Below, piece by piece: positions 1 to 8,573 of a stretch of 64,000 nucleotides of DNA (position 1 is the first letter of the stretch; each line of letters begins with the position of its first letter). The DNA comes from Pseudomaricurvus sp033283175 (GTDB taxonomy: Bacteria; Pseudomonadota; Gammaproteobacteria; Pseudomonadales; Cellvibrionaceae), in assembly GCA_033283175.1 (NCBI GenBank), contig JAWMQM010000001.1:744001-808000 (forward strand), in the 5' to 3' direction. A model generated the notes under the pieces. It saw only the letters and a program-made list of their open reading frames with translations, ran no database searches and was not told where the DNA came from. Made by a program: the position numbers and the translations under genes.

Positions 1-2
1 TC

Positions 3-797
3 CTCTCCATCGGCTTCACCGCCCTGCCCGACTGGGGCATGCTGGCCATGGCACTGGCCATCTGCCTGTTGCTGCCGCTGAAGTACATGCTGTTTCTGCT
101 GCTGCTCTCGGGGCTGCGCCTGCGGGCCCGCAGCGCCTACCTCACCTCCATGGCGCTGACCAACTTCAGCGAGTTCGGCCTCATCGTCGCCGCCATCAGT
201 GTCGACAACGGCTGGTTGGACAAGGAGTGGCTGGTGACCCTGGCACTGGCGGTGTCCTTCTCTTTTGCCCTTACCAGCGGCACCTACCGCCACGCCCACA
301 GCATCTACAGCCGCTATAAACACCGCCTCAAACGTTACGAGCGCAGCAAACGCCTGCCCCGGGATGTCTACCCCTACCCCATCGGCGCGGAAGTGCTGGT
401 GATTGGTATGGGCCGGGTGGGCAAAGGCGCCTACGAAGCGCTCTACCAGCAGCTGGGGGACCGGGTGTGGGGGCTGGACGCTGATCGCCAACGGGTGGTA
501 CGGCAGAAAAAACAGGGCATGCACGTCTGTGTCGGTGATGGTGAAGACGCGGATTACTGGGAAGGTTACGACATCAGCAGCCTGCGCCTGGTGCTGCTGG
601 CATTACCGTCCATGGAAGATGCCGCCAACGTCACCCAGCAGTTGAAACTGGTGGGCTATCAGGGACAGATAGCCGCCATCGCCCGCTACGACGACGAGAG
701 CGAACTGCTGCACGCCGCCGGCATCGACCGGGTGTTTAACTTCTATACCGAGGCCGGCACCGGCTTCGCCGAAGAGAGTATGGCGATGTTGCGCTGA
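3..797 (+). CDS. Kef-type monovalent cation:proton antiporter, C-terminal part (5' truncated)
   Basis: The reading frame is open from the first bases of the window, so the N-terminal transmembrane half is missing. About 90 residues remain of the exchanger domain, with hydrophobic segments, followed by a basic linker and a TrkA-N/RCK-type Rossmann domain (VLVIGMGRVGKGAYEAL; acidic GLDAD at the end of the second strand) that should bind NAD(H) or another nucleotide. This order, CPA2 exchanger then TrkA-N, is that of the Kef/YbaL family of inner-membrane K+(Na+)/H+ antiporters. The protein ends shortly after the Rossmann domain. The converging neighbour ends 15 bp downstream. Family is fairly sure; ion specificity cannot be judged. 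Confidence 0.82.
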   Translation, partial: LSIGFTALPDWGMLAMALAICLLLPLKYMLFLLLLSGLRLRARSAYLTSMALTNFSEFGLIVAAISVDNGWLDKEWLVTLALAVSFSFALTSGTYRHAHSIYSRYKHRLKRYERSKRLPRDVYPYPIGAEVLVIGMGRVGKGAYEALYQQLGDRVWGLDADRQRVVRQKKQGMHVCVGDGEDADYWEGYDISSLRLVLLALPSMEDAANVTQQLKLVGYQGQIAAIARYDDESELLHAAGIDRVFNFYTEAGTGFAEESMAMLR

Positions 798-812
798 GCA
801 GCACACTCGTCA

Positions 813-1763
813 TCAGCTGACACAATTAATGGGTGACCCCGCCAGCCAGGCTTTGAGGTTGTCGACCACGACCTGCAACAGGCGTTGACGCGCCTCGCGC
901 GTGGCCCAGGCAATGTGCGGCGTGATGTAGCAGTTGGGCATATCGAACAGCGGATGATCCGCCGGGGGAGGCTCCACCGACAGCACATCGAGCGCCGCAG
1001 CAGCAATCCAGCCTTCATTCAGAGCCTGCTGCAACGCCAGCTCATCAATCAGCGCACCGCGAGCGGTATTGATCAGCAGTGCCGTGGGTTTCATGGCCCG
1101 CAGGAAGGTCTCATTCACCATCTGCTGGTTAGCCTCGGTCAGTGGACAATGCAGGCTGATCACATCACTCTCTGCCACCAGCTCCTGCAGCGCCACAAAC
1201 CGGCATCCGTCCAGCAGTGCATCCGGTGGCGTACGGCTGTAGATCAGTACCCGCATACCAAAAGCCCGCGCCAGGTGCGCCACCTGCCGGCCAATGGCAC
1301 CGTAGCCAATCACGCCAAAGGTCTTGCCCGCCAACTCCATCATACTGCTGTCGAAGTAGCAGAAATCGCGGCTGCGCGGCCAGCGCTCCGAGACATCCTC
1401 ACAGTAAGCGGCCACCGGTTGCGCCATCATCAACAACTGCGCAAACACAAACTGCGCCACCGAGTCGGTGCCATAGGCCGGGGTATTGGTCACCACGATG
1501 CCCCGCTCCTGCGCCGCCGCCACGTCCACCACGTTGTAACCTGTGGCAGTAACACCGATGTAACGCAACTGCGGTAACTGCGCCATCAATGGCTCATCAA
1601 ACACCACCTTATTGGTGAGCACCAGCTGGGCGTCCTGACAACGCGACAGCACCTCATCGGCACTGCTGTGAGTATAGATCTCCACCTCACCCAGCTGATG
1701 CAAGGCAGACCAGCTCAGATCACCGGGATTGAGAGTGTTGCCATCGACCACCACAATTTTCAT
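813..1763 (-). CDS. D-2-hydroxyacid dehydrogenase (hydroxypyruvate/glycerate dehydrogenase-like)
   Basis: A 316-residue NAD(P)-dependent reductase of the D-isomer-specific 2-hydroxyacid dehydrogenase family, cytoplasmic. The Rossmann motif GVIGYGAIGRQ lies near residues 150-160, followed by the catalytic set R235 (NTARGALID), E264 (LSVEPP) and H283 (TPHIAWA). The closest enzymes by pattern are HprA-type glycerate dehydrogenases, which interconvert hydroxypyruvate or glyoxylate with D-glycerate or glycolate; the substrate is inferred. I chose the ATG at 1763 because MKIVVVDG starts the family's first strand, although upstream in-frame codons exist. It is probably monocistronic: the gene behind it on the same strand has its own terminator. 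Confidence 0.88.
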   Translation of the reverse strand: MKIVVVDGNTLNPGDLSWSALHQLGEVEIYTHSSADEVLSRCQDAQLVLTNKVVFDEPLMAQLPQLRYIGVTATGYNVVDVAAAQERGIVVTNTPAYGTDSVAQFVFAQLLMMAQPVAAYCEDVSERWPRSRDFCYFDSSMMELAGKTFGVIGYGAIGRQVAHLARAFGMRVLIYSRTPPDALLDGCRFVALQELVAESDVISLHCPLTEANQQMVNETFLRAMKPTALLINTARGALIDELALQQALNEGWIAAAALDVLSVEPPPADHPLFDMPNCYITPHIAWATREARQRLLQVVVDNLKAWLAGSPINCVS

Positions 1764-1815
1764 AGTTGTTCTATCAATTAAAATAATTTCAGCCTGCCGG
1801 CCAACACCAGAACGC

Positions 1816-1844
1816 AAAAAGCCGTCCCCGGGAGAAGACGGCTT
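1816..1844 (-). terminator. Rho-independent terminator of the META lipoprotein gene
   Basis: An 8-bp perfect stem (1819-1826 with 1837-1844, AAGCCGTC/GACGGCTT) is followed on the minus strand by a run of T. It lies 45 bp beyond the stop of the META-domain gene and separates it from the dehydrogenase. Confidence 0.85.
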
Positions 1845-1889
1845 AGCCTACCTCAGTCGCGCCCGGCTGTCGCCCGGCAGTCAAGTGCC

Positions 1890-2345
1890 TCAGGGCTCAA
1901 CCGCAATCATCTTCAGGCGCTGCTTGCCGTCGGCATCCAGGAACAACAGCCATTGGCTGCCCTCCATTTTCAGTTGGGTGGTGGACTGCAGGGCCGCAAG
2001 CACCTTGCCCTCCTGATTCATCAGCGCCTCGGGACAGGCCCTGCGGGTGCTGCCCATGCCAGTCACCTGCACAGCGCCCTCACTGCTGACCACAAAATTC
2101 CCCATATAGCGGTTGCAGCCAGTGGAACCGGAAATACGACCCTGCTCCGGGAAGCTGGCCGTAATCATGCTGTTGTCGATAATACCGCCGCTATCGACAC
2201 TTTCGATTTGCCAGTTGGTGCCCACCAGCGACTTGCCATCCACCGACTCAGAATGCTTCATACTTGCACACCCCATCATGGTTAACGATGCCAGGGCGAC
2301 CAGCCAGAAGGTAACCCGCCAGGGTTTGCTCGCCGTGATTGCCAT
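1890..2345 (-). CDS. META domain (HslJ-like) lipoprotein
   Basis: A 151-residue predicted lipoprotein. A hydrophobic signal segment ends in a lipobox (MMGC) near residue 25. A single META/HslJ domain follows, with the recognisable strands GTNWQIESVD, ISGSTGCNRYMG and STRRACPEALM (two conserved Cys). Proteins of this family sit in the envelope and in E. coli HslJ is linked to heat and novobiocin resistance; the molecular role is unclear. The start at 2345 is preferred over 2360 because AGAGG lies five bases before this ATG. A strong terminator follows the gene. Confidence 0.83.
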   Translation of the reverse strand: MAITASKPWRVTFWLVALASLTMMGCASMKHSESVDGKSLVGTNWQIESVDSGGIIDNSMITASFPEQGRISGSTGCNRYMGNFVVSSEGAVQVTGMGSTRRACPEALMNQEGKVLAALQSTTQLKMEGSQWLLFLDADGKQRLKMIAVEP

Positions 2346-2398
2346 AAATTCCTCTCTCATGCTGTCTGCTCCTCAGTCACGTGGCACGTTGATCGAGT

Positions 2399-3886
2399 TC
2401 AGAATGCCACAATAAAATCAGTCGTCATGACCCAGCCGTTACCGCCTACTGCAAACGGCACACTGCTGTAACCGACCGGCGAGTCCTTGAGGTAGAGCCC
2501 CTGGATATTCATGCGCACTTCCCGGCGCAGGAACGGAAACCAGCTCATCCCTACCGAGATATCATAGGGGTCGCCGTACTCACCATAAATCTTCGAATAG
2601 CCCACATAGGCCTGCAAGGCCTCGGGTATCAGCATAGCAGACGCCTGCACCTGATAGCCCTCATCATCCAGTTCGGATACCGGCACCGGACCTGTGCTGA
2701 CAAAATCATCCACCCAGCGGCGGTAGTATTCAGCCTCTACCGACCACCCCCGGTACTTGAAGCCGGCGTTGGCCGCAGCCATCTGATAGGTGGCCTTGCG
2801 GATGTCTCCACCACTGCCGAAGGGATCACTGCTGAACAGCAGGGTGCCATCAGAGAGACGGATCTGGGAGTTTTCAAAGCCCTCATCGTCGGCCTGTCCC
2901 TGCGCATCCTCGCGACTGTGGGTAAAGTGCAATCCCAACAGTGTCGAGAACTGCTCGTGAAACTCGTAATCCCCCAGCCCTTCACCAGGGCCGTATTCAC
3001 CGGTTGTCGGCATCCACCATATGGCTGCTGATACGGTATTGAATTCGTCATCCAGCTGACTGGCGTTCACCCCCAGCTGACTGAGGTTGTTGCCTAACAT
3101 GGCGCGGTACTTCAGCCCTTCCATCAGCTCGCCGGAGGCCCAGATGCCAGAGGTATAGGAACCGCGGAAATATTCGTCAGCGATGGTACGGTGGTCGTTC
3201 TTGAGCCAGTTTGGAAAGGTATAGTTGGTGGAGCGGGTGCTGGGCAGCGCGCCGATGCCAGCGTACAGATTAAACGCCGGGTCAAACTGGTAGCCCAGAT
3301 TACCCGCCACTACCACCTGGGCGGGATCGCCCTGGCTGGTATTGGAAGTCCAGGTGTAGAACAGGTAGCGCAGTTTCGGATCAAACAACCAGCCTTTGAA
3401 ATTCAGCGTCAGCTTCTGGAATTGCACATCGTTGCGGGAGTCAATAGTGTGCAGCCGCCCGAACGAATCGGTGTAGGTTTCATCCAGGCCGGAGTTGTTG
3501 AGGTAGCGGGCGTAGGTATACACACTGAAATTCACCTCTCCCTGCTCACCCGCCGCCAGGGTAAAGCCCTTGCCGGGTGTGTAGCTACCCCAGCCTTGCG
3601 GCGCCGGTTGTTCTGCGGGGGCGGCAGCCGCAACATCGGGGGCTGGCTCAGCAGAGCTCCCGGCCACCGCCTCAGGCGCGCCCAGCATCAGCGTCTCCAA
3701 CGCCCGGATACGTGCATCAAAAGCCTTCAGTTGCTCCGTCAATTGCTGCCTGTCCTGCTGCAACTGACGCAACTCTTCCGCCACCTGACGCTGCTGTTCA
3801 TCGGTAAGCTCAGCTGCACCGGCACTGCCACTGACAATTAGGGCGGCCAACAGCAGGTTCAGCGGCCTTCGCGTCCCTGACGGCAT
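2399..3886 (-). CDS. Outer-membrane porin-like beta-barrel with N-terminal coiled coil (OprO/P or DcaP-like)
   Basis: A 495-residue secreted protein. The signal peptide (LLLAALIVSGSAGA) is followed by a Gln/Glu-rich heptad segment of about 45 residues (ELTDEQQRQVAEELRQLQQD) and a Pro/Ala linker. The remaining 390 residues alternate aromatic and polar positions like amphipathic barrel strands and end in a terminal Phe, the usual outer-membrane assembly signal. A coiled coil before a barrel is seen in DcaP/OprO-type trimeric channels. I chose the ATG at 3886 because AGAGGA lies six bases before it; upstream GTG and ATG codons are possible but poorly spaced. Substrate unknown. Confidence 0.72.
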   Translation of the reverse strand: MPSGTRRPLNLLLAALIVSGSAGAAELTDEQQRQVAEELRQLQQDRQQLTEQLKAFDARIRALETLMLGAPEAVAGSSAEPAPDVAAAAPAEQPAPQGWGSYTPGKGFTLAAGEQGEVNFSVYTYARYLNNSGLDETYTDSFGRLHTIDSRNDVQFQKLTLNFKGWLFDPKLRYLFYTWTSNTSQGDPAQVVVAGNLGYQFDPAFNLYAGIGALPSTRSTNYTFPNWLKNDHRTIADEYFRGSYTSGIWASGELMEGLKYRAMLGNNLSQLGVNASQLDDEFNTVSAAIWWMPTTGEYGPGEGLGDYEFHEQFSTLLGLHFTHSREDAQGQADDEGFENSQIRLSDGTLLFSSDPFGSGGDIRKATYQMAAANAGFKYRGWSVEAEYYRRWVDDFVSTGPVPVSELDDEGYQVQASAMLIPEALQAYVGYSKIYGEYGDPYDISVGMSWFPFLRREVRMNIQGLYLKDSPVGYSSVPFAVGGNGWVMTTDFIVAF

Positions 3887-3963
3887 AACCATTCCTCTCC
3901 GGCGCACAGCAGACCGCAGCTGTTGGCACTGTGCCCTCAGCTGTCTGCAGTCTGTTGCGCGGT

Positions 3964-3998
3964 AAAAAAATCAGCGCCCCGCGATTAACGGGGCGCTG
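3964..3998 (-). terminator. Rho-independent terminator of the DUF3332 gene
   Basis: A 10-bp perfect GC-rich stem (3972-3981 with 3989-3998) with a 7-base loop is followed on the minus strand by seven T (3964-3970). It lies directly after the stop of the DUF3332 gene. Confidence 0.9.
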
Positions 3999-4016
3999 TG
4001 TGGTGCGGACCTGATG

Positions 4017-4562
4017 TCAGCCGCGGGTCGCGATGGCGTAACTTTGCAACTCAGCGCTGGACACAGTGGTAATGTATTGGTCGTCCAGGTAGAAGGCGAC
4101 GCTGTCGCTATCCTTGACACCTCGCAGGGTTTTCTCGGTGCCATCCTTGTACTGAATGTTCATTTGCAGGGTTTTGTCATCCAGCTGCTGCATGGTGGCA
4201 GACTTCACGTCCTCCACATTAATGGACGACAGTGGTGCATCAGTGACGCCTTCACCCAGGCTGTCATTGACCTTCATCCAGGCATCAACCGGGGTATCGA
4301 CAACGGCCGGCGACTTACCGGTAACCGGGTTGGTGCCGGTCCAGAACTCGATGGCGTTAATGACAAACAGGTCAACCAGGTTGGCAATACCCCAGACCGG
4401 TGACAGCAGCAGGAACAGACCTTCACGACCGTAGCGGTTATCCACCGCCTTGAGGTTGATTTCCACCACCTTGTTGGTCAACGCCATCTGCCCCATACAT
4501 CCGGTCAGGGTCGTAGCACTGATACCGGCGGCTACAGCAATAGTCAGAAGTTTCAATTTCAT
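4017..4562 (-). CDS. DUF3332 family predicted lipoprotein
   Basis: A 181-residue protein with a signal peptide ending in a lipobox (TTLTGC, Cys about 22), followed by the DUF3332 pattern: QMALTNKVVEINLKAVDNRYGREG, then a hydrophobic stretch (LFLLLSPVWGIANLVDLFVIN) and the conserved NAIEFWTGTNP. The family is widespread in gammaproteobacteria and has no assigned function. GGAGAAACACA before the ATG supports the start. A strong terminator follows, so it is probably transcribed alone. Confidence 0.8.
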   Translation of the reverse strand: MKLKLLTIAVAAGISATTLTGCMGQMALTNKVVEINLKAVDNRYGREGLFLLLSPVWGIANLVDLFVINAIEFWTGTNPVTGKSPAVVDTPVDAWMKVNDSLGEGVTDAPLSSINVEDVKSATMQQLDDKTLQMNIQYKDGTEKTLRGVKDSDSVAFYLDDQYITTVSSAELQSYAIATRG

Positions 4563-4781
4563 TGTGTTTCTCCTTCGGTTTAAGACAACATCATCAAACT
4601 TCAGCACGACGAAGAGATCTGGTCATGGAGCGCGATATATCGCCCCGAAGTACCAGCCTTCTTATTCGTTGCACCGATGCGACCATCTCTATGGCAGACA
4701 CCCGCGCAACAGAACTCATCAATCACCCAAACTCCCTGGCCAGCGGTTTCAATCGCAGGGTTCACCTCCGCACAACTCTAG

Positions 4782-5945
4782 TCAGTTGGCAGCCTGCGTC
4801 TCACAGATTAACGGAGCGTTGTAATTCAGATTGAGCAGGCGGAAATAGTTTTCACCGAGTGCCACATTGCGGAAGGCCTCATCGTTGAGGCTGCGCAGGG
4901 CTCGACTGGTAACCTCCAGCTCATGAGCGTACTGCTCGTACTCCTTGCTTCCCGCGGCCACAAAGTCGGAACCCGGCAAGATGCGCTCGGAATATTTGTT
5001 CAGGAAAGGCAGGTAAATAGCACCCCATTGGTGATAGGCGTTGTAGAGTACATCCCAGGAGATATCGAGCATCAGGTTCGGGTATTTATCCAGCAAGCCG
5101 CTCATGATGACCACATGCTGGTCCGGGCTCATTTTAACGAGTTCTTTTGACAACCCCGCATGAGCCCAGACGATTTTGTTGTTTGGATAGGTCTCCAGCA
5201 CGTGCTCCATCAGGTACAGAAACTCGGTCGGGTTGGTATCGTTACCAAGATCCGCATGCAGGGTCACCGGAATATTGCGCTGTCGCAATACCGTCATAAA
5301 CGGGGCCCAGGCATCGATACTGGCGGTGGTGGCGGGCTCATGCAGGTTTTCCACCAGTGCCTGTTTTATGACGTTCAACTCGCCGGCCCAGCGAAACATC
5401 CCCGGAAATTCCGTATCGTAGAGTTCGATCATCCTGGCGGCGTTTTCCGGATGCGCCAGATCGATAAAGGTCATGGAGAGAATGACGTAGAGGTTGTCGT
5501 GCTGGTAGGCCTTTACATCCATACCATTGACGAAGTCGTTCTTGATACTGGGCCTGGCCATCACCCCCGGGCAATCGAGGTAATAGGTACAGCCGGACTC
5601 CAGCTCCAGAACCTGGCCAATACCAAAATAATTCACAAAGCGCACGCCCAGCTTGTCGAAGTAGCCGAACAACTCCTGCGGAGGAATGGCCGGACCACCA
5701 AAGGGGCGCGGGTGAAAGTGGGCATCCACCACCGGCGTATAGGGCTCCCTGCTGCGATCGTAACAGGCCTGTTTCTCAGGGGGCTGCATGTAGGAGACAA
5801 GACTGCGATCAGACGCGCTCTTGCCGCCAGGTCCCAGGGCACAACCGACAAGGGCCGTCGCCAGCGCCACTGCTCCCGTCAAACGCACAAGAGTCCGTCT
5901 CTGCAGATGCAGGAGTTTCAGGTTGGGAAACCACGGGTTAAGCAT
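4782..5945 (-). CDS. Lipoprotein-like amidohydrolase (amidohydrolase_2 / TIM-barrel metal-dependent hydrolase)
   Basis: A 387-residue protein whose N-terminus reads as a lipoprotein or export signal (RRTLVRLTGAVALATALVGC, Cys about 36). The rest is an amidohydrolase-2 type TIM barrel: the metal motif VDAHFHP near residue 70, later His in TLHADLG and WAHAGLS, and a late Asp in LPGSDF. Such folds hydrolyse or decarboxylate small cyclic or carboxylated substrates. AAAGGAG before the ATG at 5945 supports the start. Export is unusual for the fold, so the enzyme probably acts in the periplasm. Substrate unknown. The 174 bp between this gene's stop and the DUF3332 start hold nothing I recognise. Confidence 0.75.
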   Translation of the reverse strand: MLNPWFPNLKLLHLQRRTLVRLTGAVALATALVGCALGPGGKSASDRSLVSYMQPPEKQACYDRSREPYTPVVDAHFHPRPFGGPAIPPQELFGYFDKLGVRFVNYFGIGQVLELESGCTYYLDCPGVMARPSIKNDFVNGMDVKAYQHDNLYVILSMTFIDLAHPENAARMIELYDTEFPGMFRWAGELNVIKQALVENLHEPATTASIDAWAPFMTVLRQRNIPVTLHADLGNDTNPTEFLYLMEHVLETYPNNKIVWAHAGLSKELVKMSPDQHVVIMSGLLDKYPNLMLDISWDVLYNAYHQWGAIYLPFLNKYSERILPGSDFVAAGSKEYEQYAHELEVTSRALRSLNDEAFRNVALGENYFRLLNLNYNAPLICETQAAN

Positions 5946-6473
5946 TATCACTCCTTTGACGCACGCCATTACCACAGCGGTGTTGGACAGTTTCCTGCCA
6001 ACTGCGGGCTATGAGCACCCATTGTGTACTCAACAATAGTGAATTTGGATTACTTTTGCAGATGAAGCAACCGCAAGCACAGTTTTTACAATAGTTAACG
6101 CGGCGCGACGAACGCCACACTCCGACTGGCAGCCTGATTCGGATGAGCACTCACCACCCACACAGTTTTCCAAACTGCACAGCGCCCGGCTTCAGCATAG
6201 AACAATGGGCATCATTTGAGGAATTAGACGAAGGGCTACACCGAACAATGATAAATGCGTCAATCAGTAACACCACTGGCAGGAGAGTTTCCTCACGCTT
6301 TACCCGCGCGGGCGCTGGCGCCTGTTACAAAATTCTGGCGCCTGTGGCTTCGCCTGTGCTCACCTGCCGCGACAGATCTGTGATTACCGGCACCATTCCA
6401 CGCATCCCGGTAGACAGGTTCCGGAAAGCGGAGTAGCTTGACGCCACACCAATAAGCACGGAGGCCTACCCGT
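5946..6473. other. Intergenic region between divergent genes, with an 11-bp direct repeat
   Basis: This 528-bp stretch is less GC-rich than its neighbours and contains no convincing gene; short frames here lack a ribosome-binding site and family features. The only structure I see is an 11-bp direct repeat CTGGCGCCTGT at 6315-6325 and 6335-6345, 20 bp apart. It should also hold the promoters of the amidohydrolase gene and the beta-barrel gene, but no clear sigma-70 box stands out. Confidence 0.6.
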
Positions 6474-7034
6474 ATGAAGATCCGTATCACGCCTGCACTT
6501 GCAGCCTTAACGCTCGCCACACTGCCTCTCACCGCCATGGCAGGAAAGGACAGTGGTTTTTATATCGGTGGTTCCCTCGGCAATGCCAGTCTGGATTATT
6601 CGGAGAGCCACAGCGCTGGCGACATTGACTTTGACGACGACGATACCGCCTATAAAGTCTTTGCCGGTTACAACTTCGGCCTGGTGCCACTGATTGATAT
6701 CGCCGCTGAAGTCTCCTACGTCGACTTCGGCAAGCATGAAGGTGAAGTTGCCAATATTACCAACAACAAACTGGAAGTGGAGGCCTGGACTGCAGTGGGT
6801 CTGGTGGGCTTTAACCTCGGCCCCATCGGCGTGTTTGGCAAGATGGGCCTGGCCACCTGGGATGGCGATATCTCCGGCCCCCTCAACGGCTCCGACGATG
6901 GCACCGACCCGCTTTACGGCCTGGGTGCCAAACTGCAGCTGGGCTCCCTGGCGGTGCGCGCCGAGTACGAACTGTTCGATCTCGACAAGATCGACATCGA
7001 TTACTTCTCGGTGGGTGCCAGCTATACCTTCTGA
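6474..7034 (+). CDS. Small outer-membrane beta-barrel protein
   Basis: A 186-residue protein with a signal peptide (LTLATLPLTAMA, cleavage near residue 23) and an eight-stranded OmpA/OmpX-like barrel pattern: GFYIGGSLGNASLDY, AYKVFAGYNFGL, AAEVSYVDFG, FGKMGLATWDGD, LAVRAEYELFDLD, and the C-terminal SVGASYTF ending in Phe. An acidic loop (DIDFDDDD) lies near residue 55. GGAGG nine bases before the ATG supports the start. A strong two-way terminator follows. The family is structural or receptor-like; no specific role can be given. Confidence 0.8.
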   Translation: MKIRITPALAALTLATLPLTAMAGKDSGFYIGGSLGNASLDYSESHSAGDIDFDDDDTAYKVFAGYNFGLVPLIDIAAEVSYVDFGKHEGEVANITNNKLEVEAWTAVGLVGFNLGPIGVFGKMGLATWDGDISGPLNGSDDGTDPLYGLGAKLQLGSLAVRAEYELFDLDKIDIDYFSVGASYTF

Positions 7035-7054
7035 GTCCGGCTCAGACCAGGCAT

Positions 7055-7083
7055 AAAAAAACCGGCCATTGGCCGGTTTTTTT
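7055..7083. terminator. Bidirectional Rho-independent terminator
   Basis: A perfect GC-rich palindrome (ACCGGCCATTGGCCGGT) is flanked by A6 on the left and T7 on the right. It serves the beta-barrel gene on the plus strand and glyA on the minus strand, which converge here. Confidence 0.93.
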
Positions 7084-7105
7084 GTGTCTGCAGCGCTCAG
7101 CGTAA

Positions 7106-8371
7106 TCAGTCAGCGTAGACAGGGAAGCGCTTGCACAGCTCCAGCACCTTGGCTTTCACTTCGGCAATCACCTGCTCGGAAGTGCCGTTTTCCAGGCTCT
7201 CCAGCACGTCACACATCCAGTGAGTCAGCTGCACACACTCCTCTTCGCCGAAACCACGGGTGGTGACGGCTGGAGTACCCACACGCAGGCCGGAGGTGAC
7301 AAACGGGGAGCGCGGATCGTTAGGTACGGAGTTTTTGTTAACGGTGATGTAAGCCGCACCCAGAGCCGCATCGGCATCTTTACCGGAGTATTCCTTGCCG
7401 ATCAGGTCAACCAGCATCAGGTGGTTTTCTGTGCCACCGGAGACAATTTTCAGGCCGCGCTCGATAAAGGTCGCCGCCATCGCCTTGGCGTTCTTCACAA
7501 CCTGTTGCTGATAGGTTTTGAAGTCGTCCTGCATGGCTTCCTTGAACGCTACCGCCTTGGCCGCAATCACGTGCATCAGCGGGCCACCCTGACCACCGGG
7601 GAATACGGCGGAATTCAGTTTTTTGGCGATCTCTTCATTGGCACGGGCCAGAATCAGACCACCGCGCGGACCGCGCAGGGTTTTGTGGGTGGTGGTAGTA
7701 ACCACATCGGCAAACGGCACCGGGTTAGGGTAGACACCGGCGGCAATCAGGCCGGCCACGTGGGCCATGTCCACAAACAGGTAGGCACCCACCTTGTCAG
7801 CGATCTCGCGGAATTTGGACCAGTCCATGACCTGGGAGTAGGCAGAGAAGCCCGCCACGATCATCTTCGGCTTGTGCTCCAGCGCCAGGGCTTCGATTTC
7901 GGCGTAATCGATCTGACCTGTGGCCGGGTTCAGGCCGTACTGCACGGCGTTGTAGATCTTGCCGGAGAAGTTCACCTTGGCACCGTGGGTCAGGTGACCG
8001 CCGTGATCCAGGCTCATTCCCAGTACGGTATCACCGGGGGCGCACAGGGCGGCGTAAACGGCGTTGTTGGCCTGGGAGCCGGAGTGAGGCTGCACGTTGG
8101 CGTAGTCGGCACCAAACAGGGCTTTGGCGCGCTCGATGGCCAGCTCTTCAGCCTTGTCTACATACTCACAACCACCGTAATATCGCTTGCTGGGGTAGCC
8201 TTCGGCGTATTTGTTGGTCAGTTTGGTGCCCTGGGCCACCATTACCATAGGGCTGGTGTAGTTCTCAGAGGCGATCAGCTCAATGTGCTCTTCCTGGCGG
8301 CGCTCTTCCTGCTGAATAGCAGTCCACAGCTCAGGATCAAAGGCTTCGATGGTCAGAGATTTATCAAACAT
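7106..8371 (-). CDS. glyA: Serine hydroxymethyltransferase
   Basis: A 421-residue PLP enzyme that interconverts serine and glycine while moving a one-carbon unit onto tetrahydrofolate; cytoplasmic. The family N-terminus ELIASENYTSP, the stretch EGYPSKRYYGGCEYVD, and the Schiff-base lysine K230 in TTTTHKTLRGPRGG are all present, and length matches the family (about 417). The start at 8371 is set by the family N-terminus MFDKSL; in-frame codons upstream are not conserved. A -10-like TACAAT followed by a GC-rich discriminator lies about 50 bp upstream. Convergent with the beta-barrel gene. Confidence 0.97.
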   Translation of the reverse strand: MFDKSLTIEAFDPELWTAIQQEERRQEEHIELIASENYTSPMVMVAQGTKLTNKYAEGYPSKRYYGGCEYVDKAEELAIERAKALFGADYANVQPHSGSQANNAVYAALCAPGDTVLGMSLDHGGHLTHGAKVNFSGKIYNAVQYGLNPATGQIDYAEIEALALEHKPKMIVAGFSAYSQVMDWSKFREIADKVGAYLFVDMAHVAGLIAAGVYPNPVPFADVVTTTTHKTLRGPRGGLILARANEEIAKKLNSAVFPGGQGGPLMHVIAAKAVAFKEAMQDDFKTYQQQVVKNAKAMAATFIERGLKIVSGGTENHLMLVDLIGKEYSGKDADAALGAAYITVNKNSVPNDPRSPFVTSGLRVGTPAVTTRGFGEEECVQLTHWMCDVLESLENGTSEQVIAEVKAKVLELCKRFPVYAD

Positions 8372-8422
8372 GGGGCCACCCTGCAGTCGGTATGGTGATT
8401 GGAGAAGGAAATAAGGGCGCGA

Positions 8423-8428
8423 ATTGTA
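8423..8428 (-). promoter_or_regulatory. Possible glyA -10 element
   Basis: TACAAT on the minus strand followed by a TCGCGCCC discriminator, about 50 bp before the glyA ATG. I see no good -35 match at 17 bp, so this is tentative. The GC-rich discriminator resembles those of other housekeeping promoters in the window. Confidence 0.4.
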
Positions 8429-8519
8429 CACTATTCATTCGCGAAATCGCACATACGGGACGAATTTTCACAACCGCCCGGCCAACAGCCGGCAATGGCC
8501 TGAATCAGTCCCCCCGTAA

Positions 8520-8552
8520 CGGCTACCGGGGCCTCATGGGCCCCGGTAGCCG
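8520..8552 (-). terminator. Strong hairpin after mmsB (no U-tract)
   Basis: A 14-bp perfect stem (8520-8533 with 8539-8552, CGGCTACCGGGGCC) with a 5-base loop lies about 20 bp beyond the mmsB stop. No T-run follows on the minus strand, so it may protect the mRNA 3' end or act with other factors. Confidence 0.6.
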
Positions 8553-8573
8553 TCGGCGGTACGGGCGGGCAAA

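Noticed and set aside
6143..6436. 97-residue plus-strand frame upstream of the beta-barrel gene
   Set aside because: No ribosome-binding site or recognisable domain, and it covers the direct repeat that looks regulatory.
8520..8552. Riboswitch upstream of glyA or after mmsB
   Set aside because: It is a simple 14-bp hairpin downstream of mmsB and over 140 bp upstream of glyA's start on its template side; no glycine-riboswitch features are visible.
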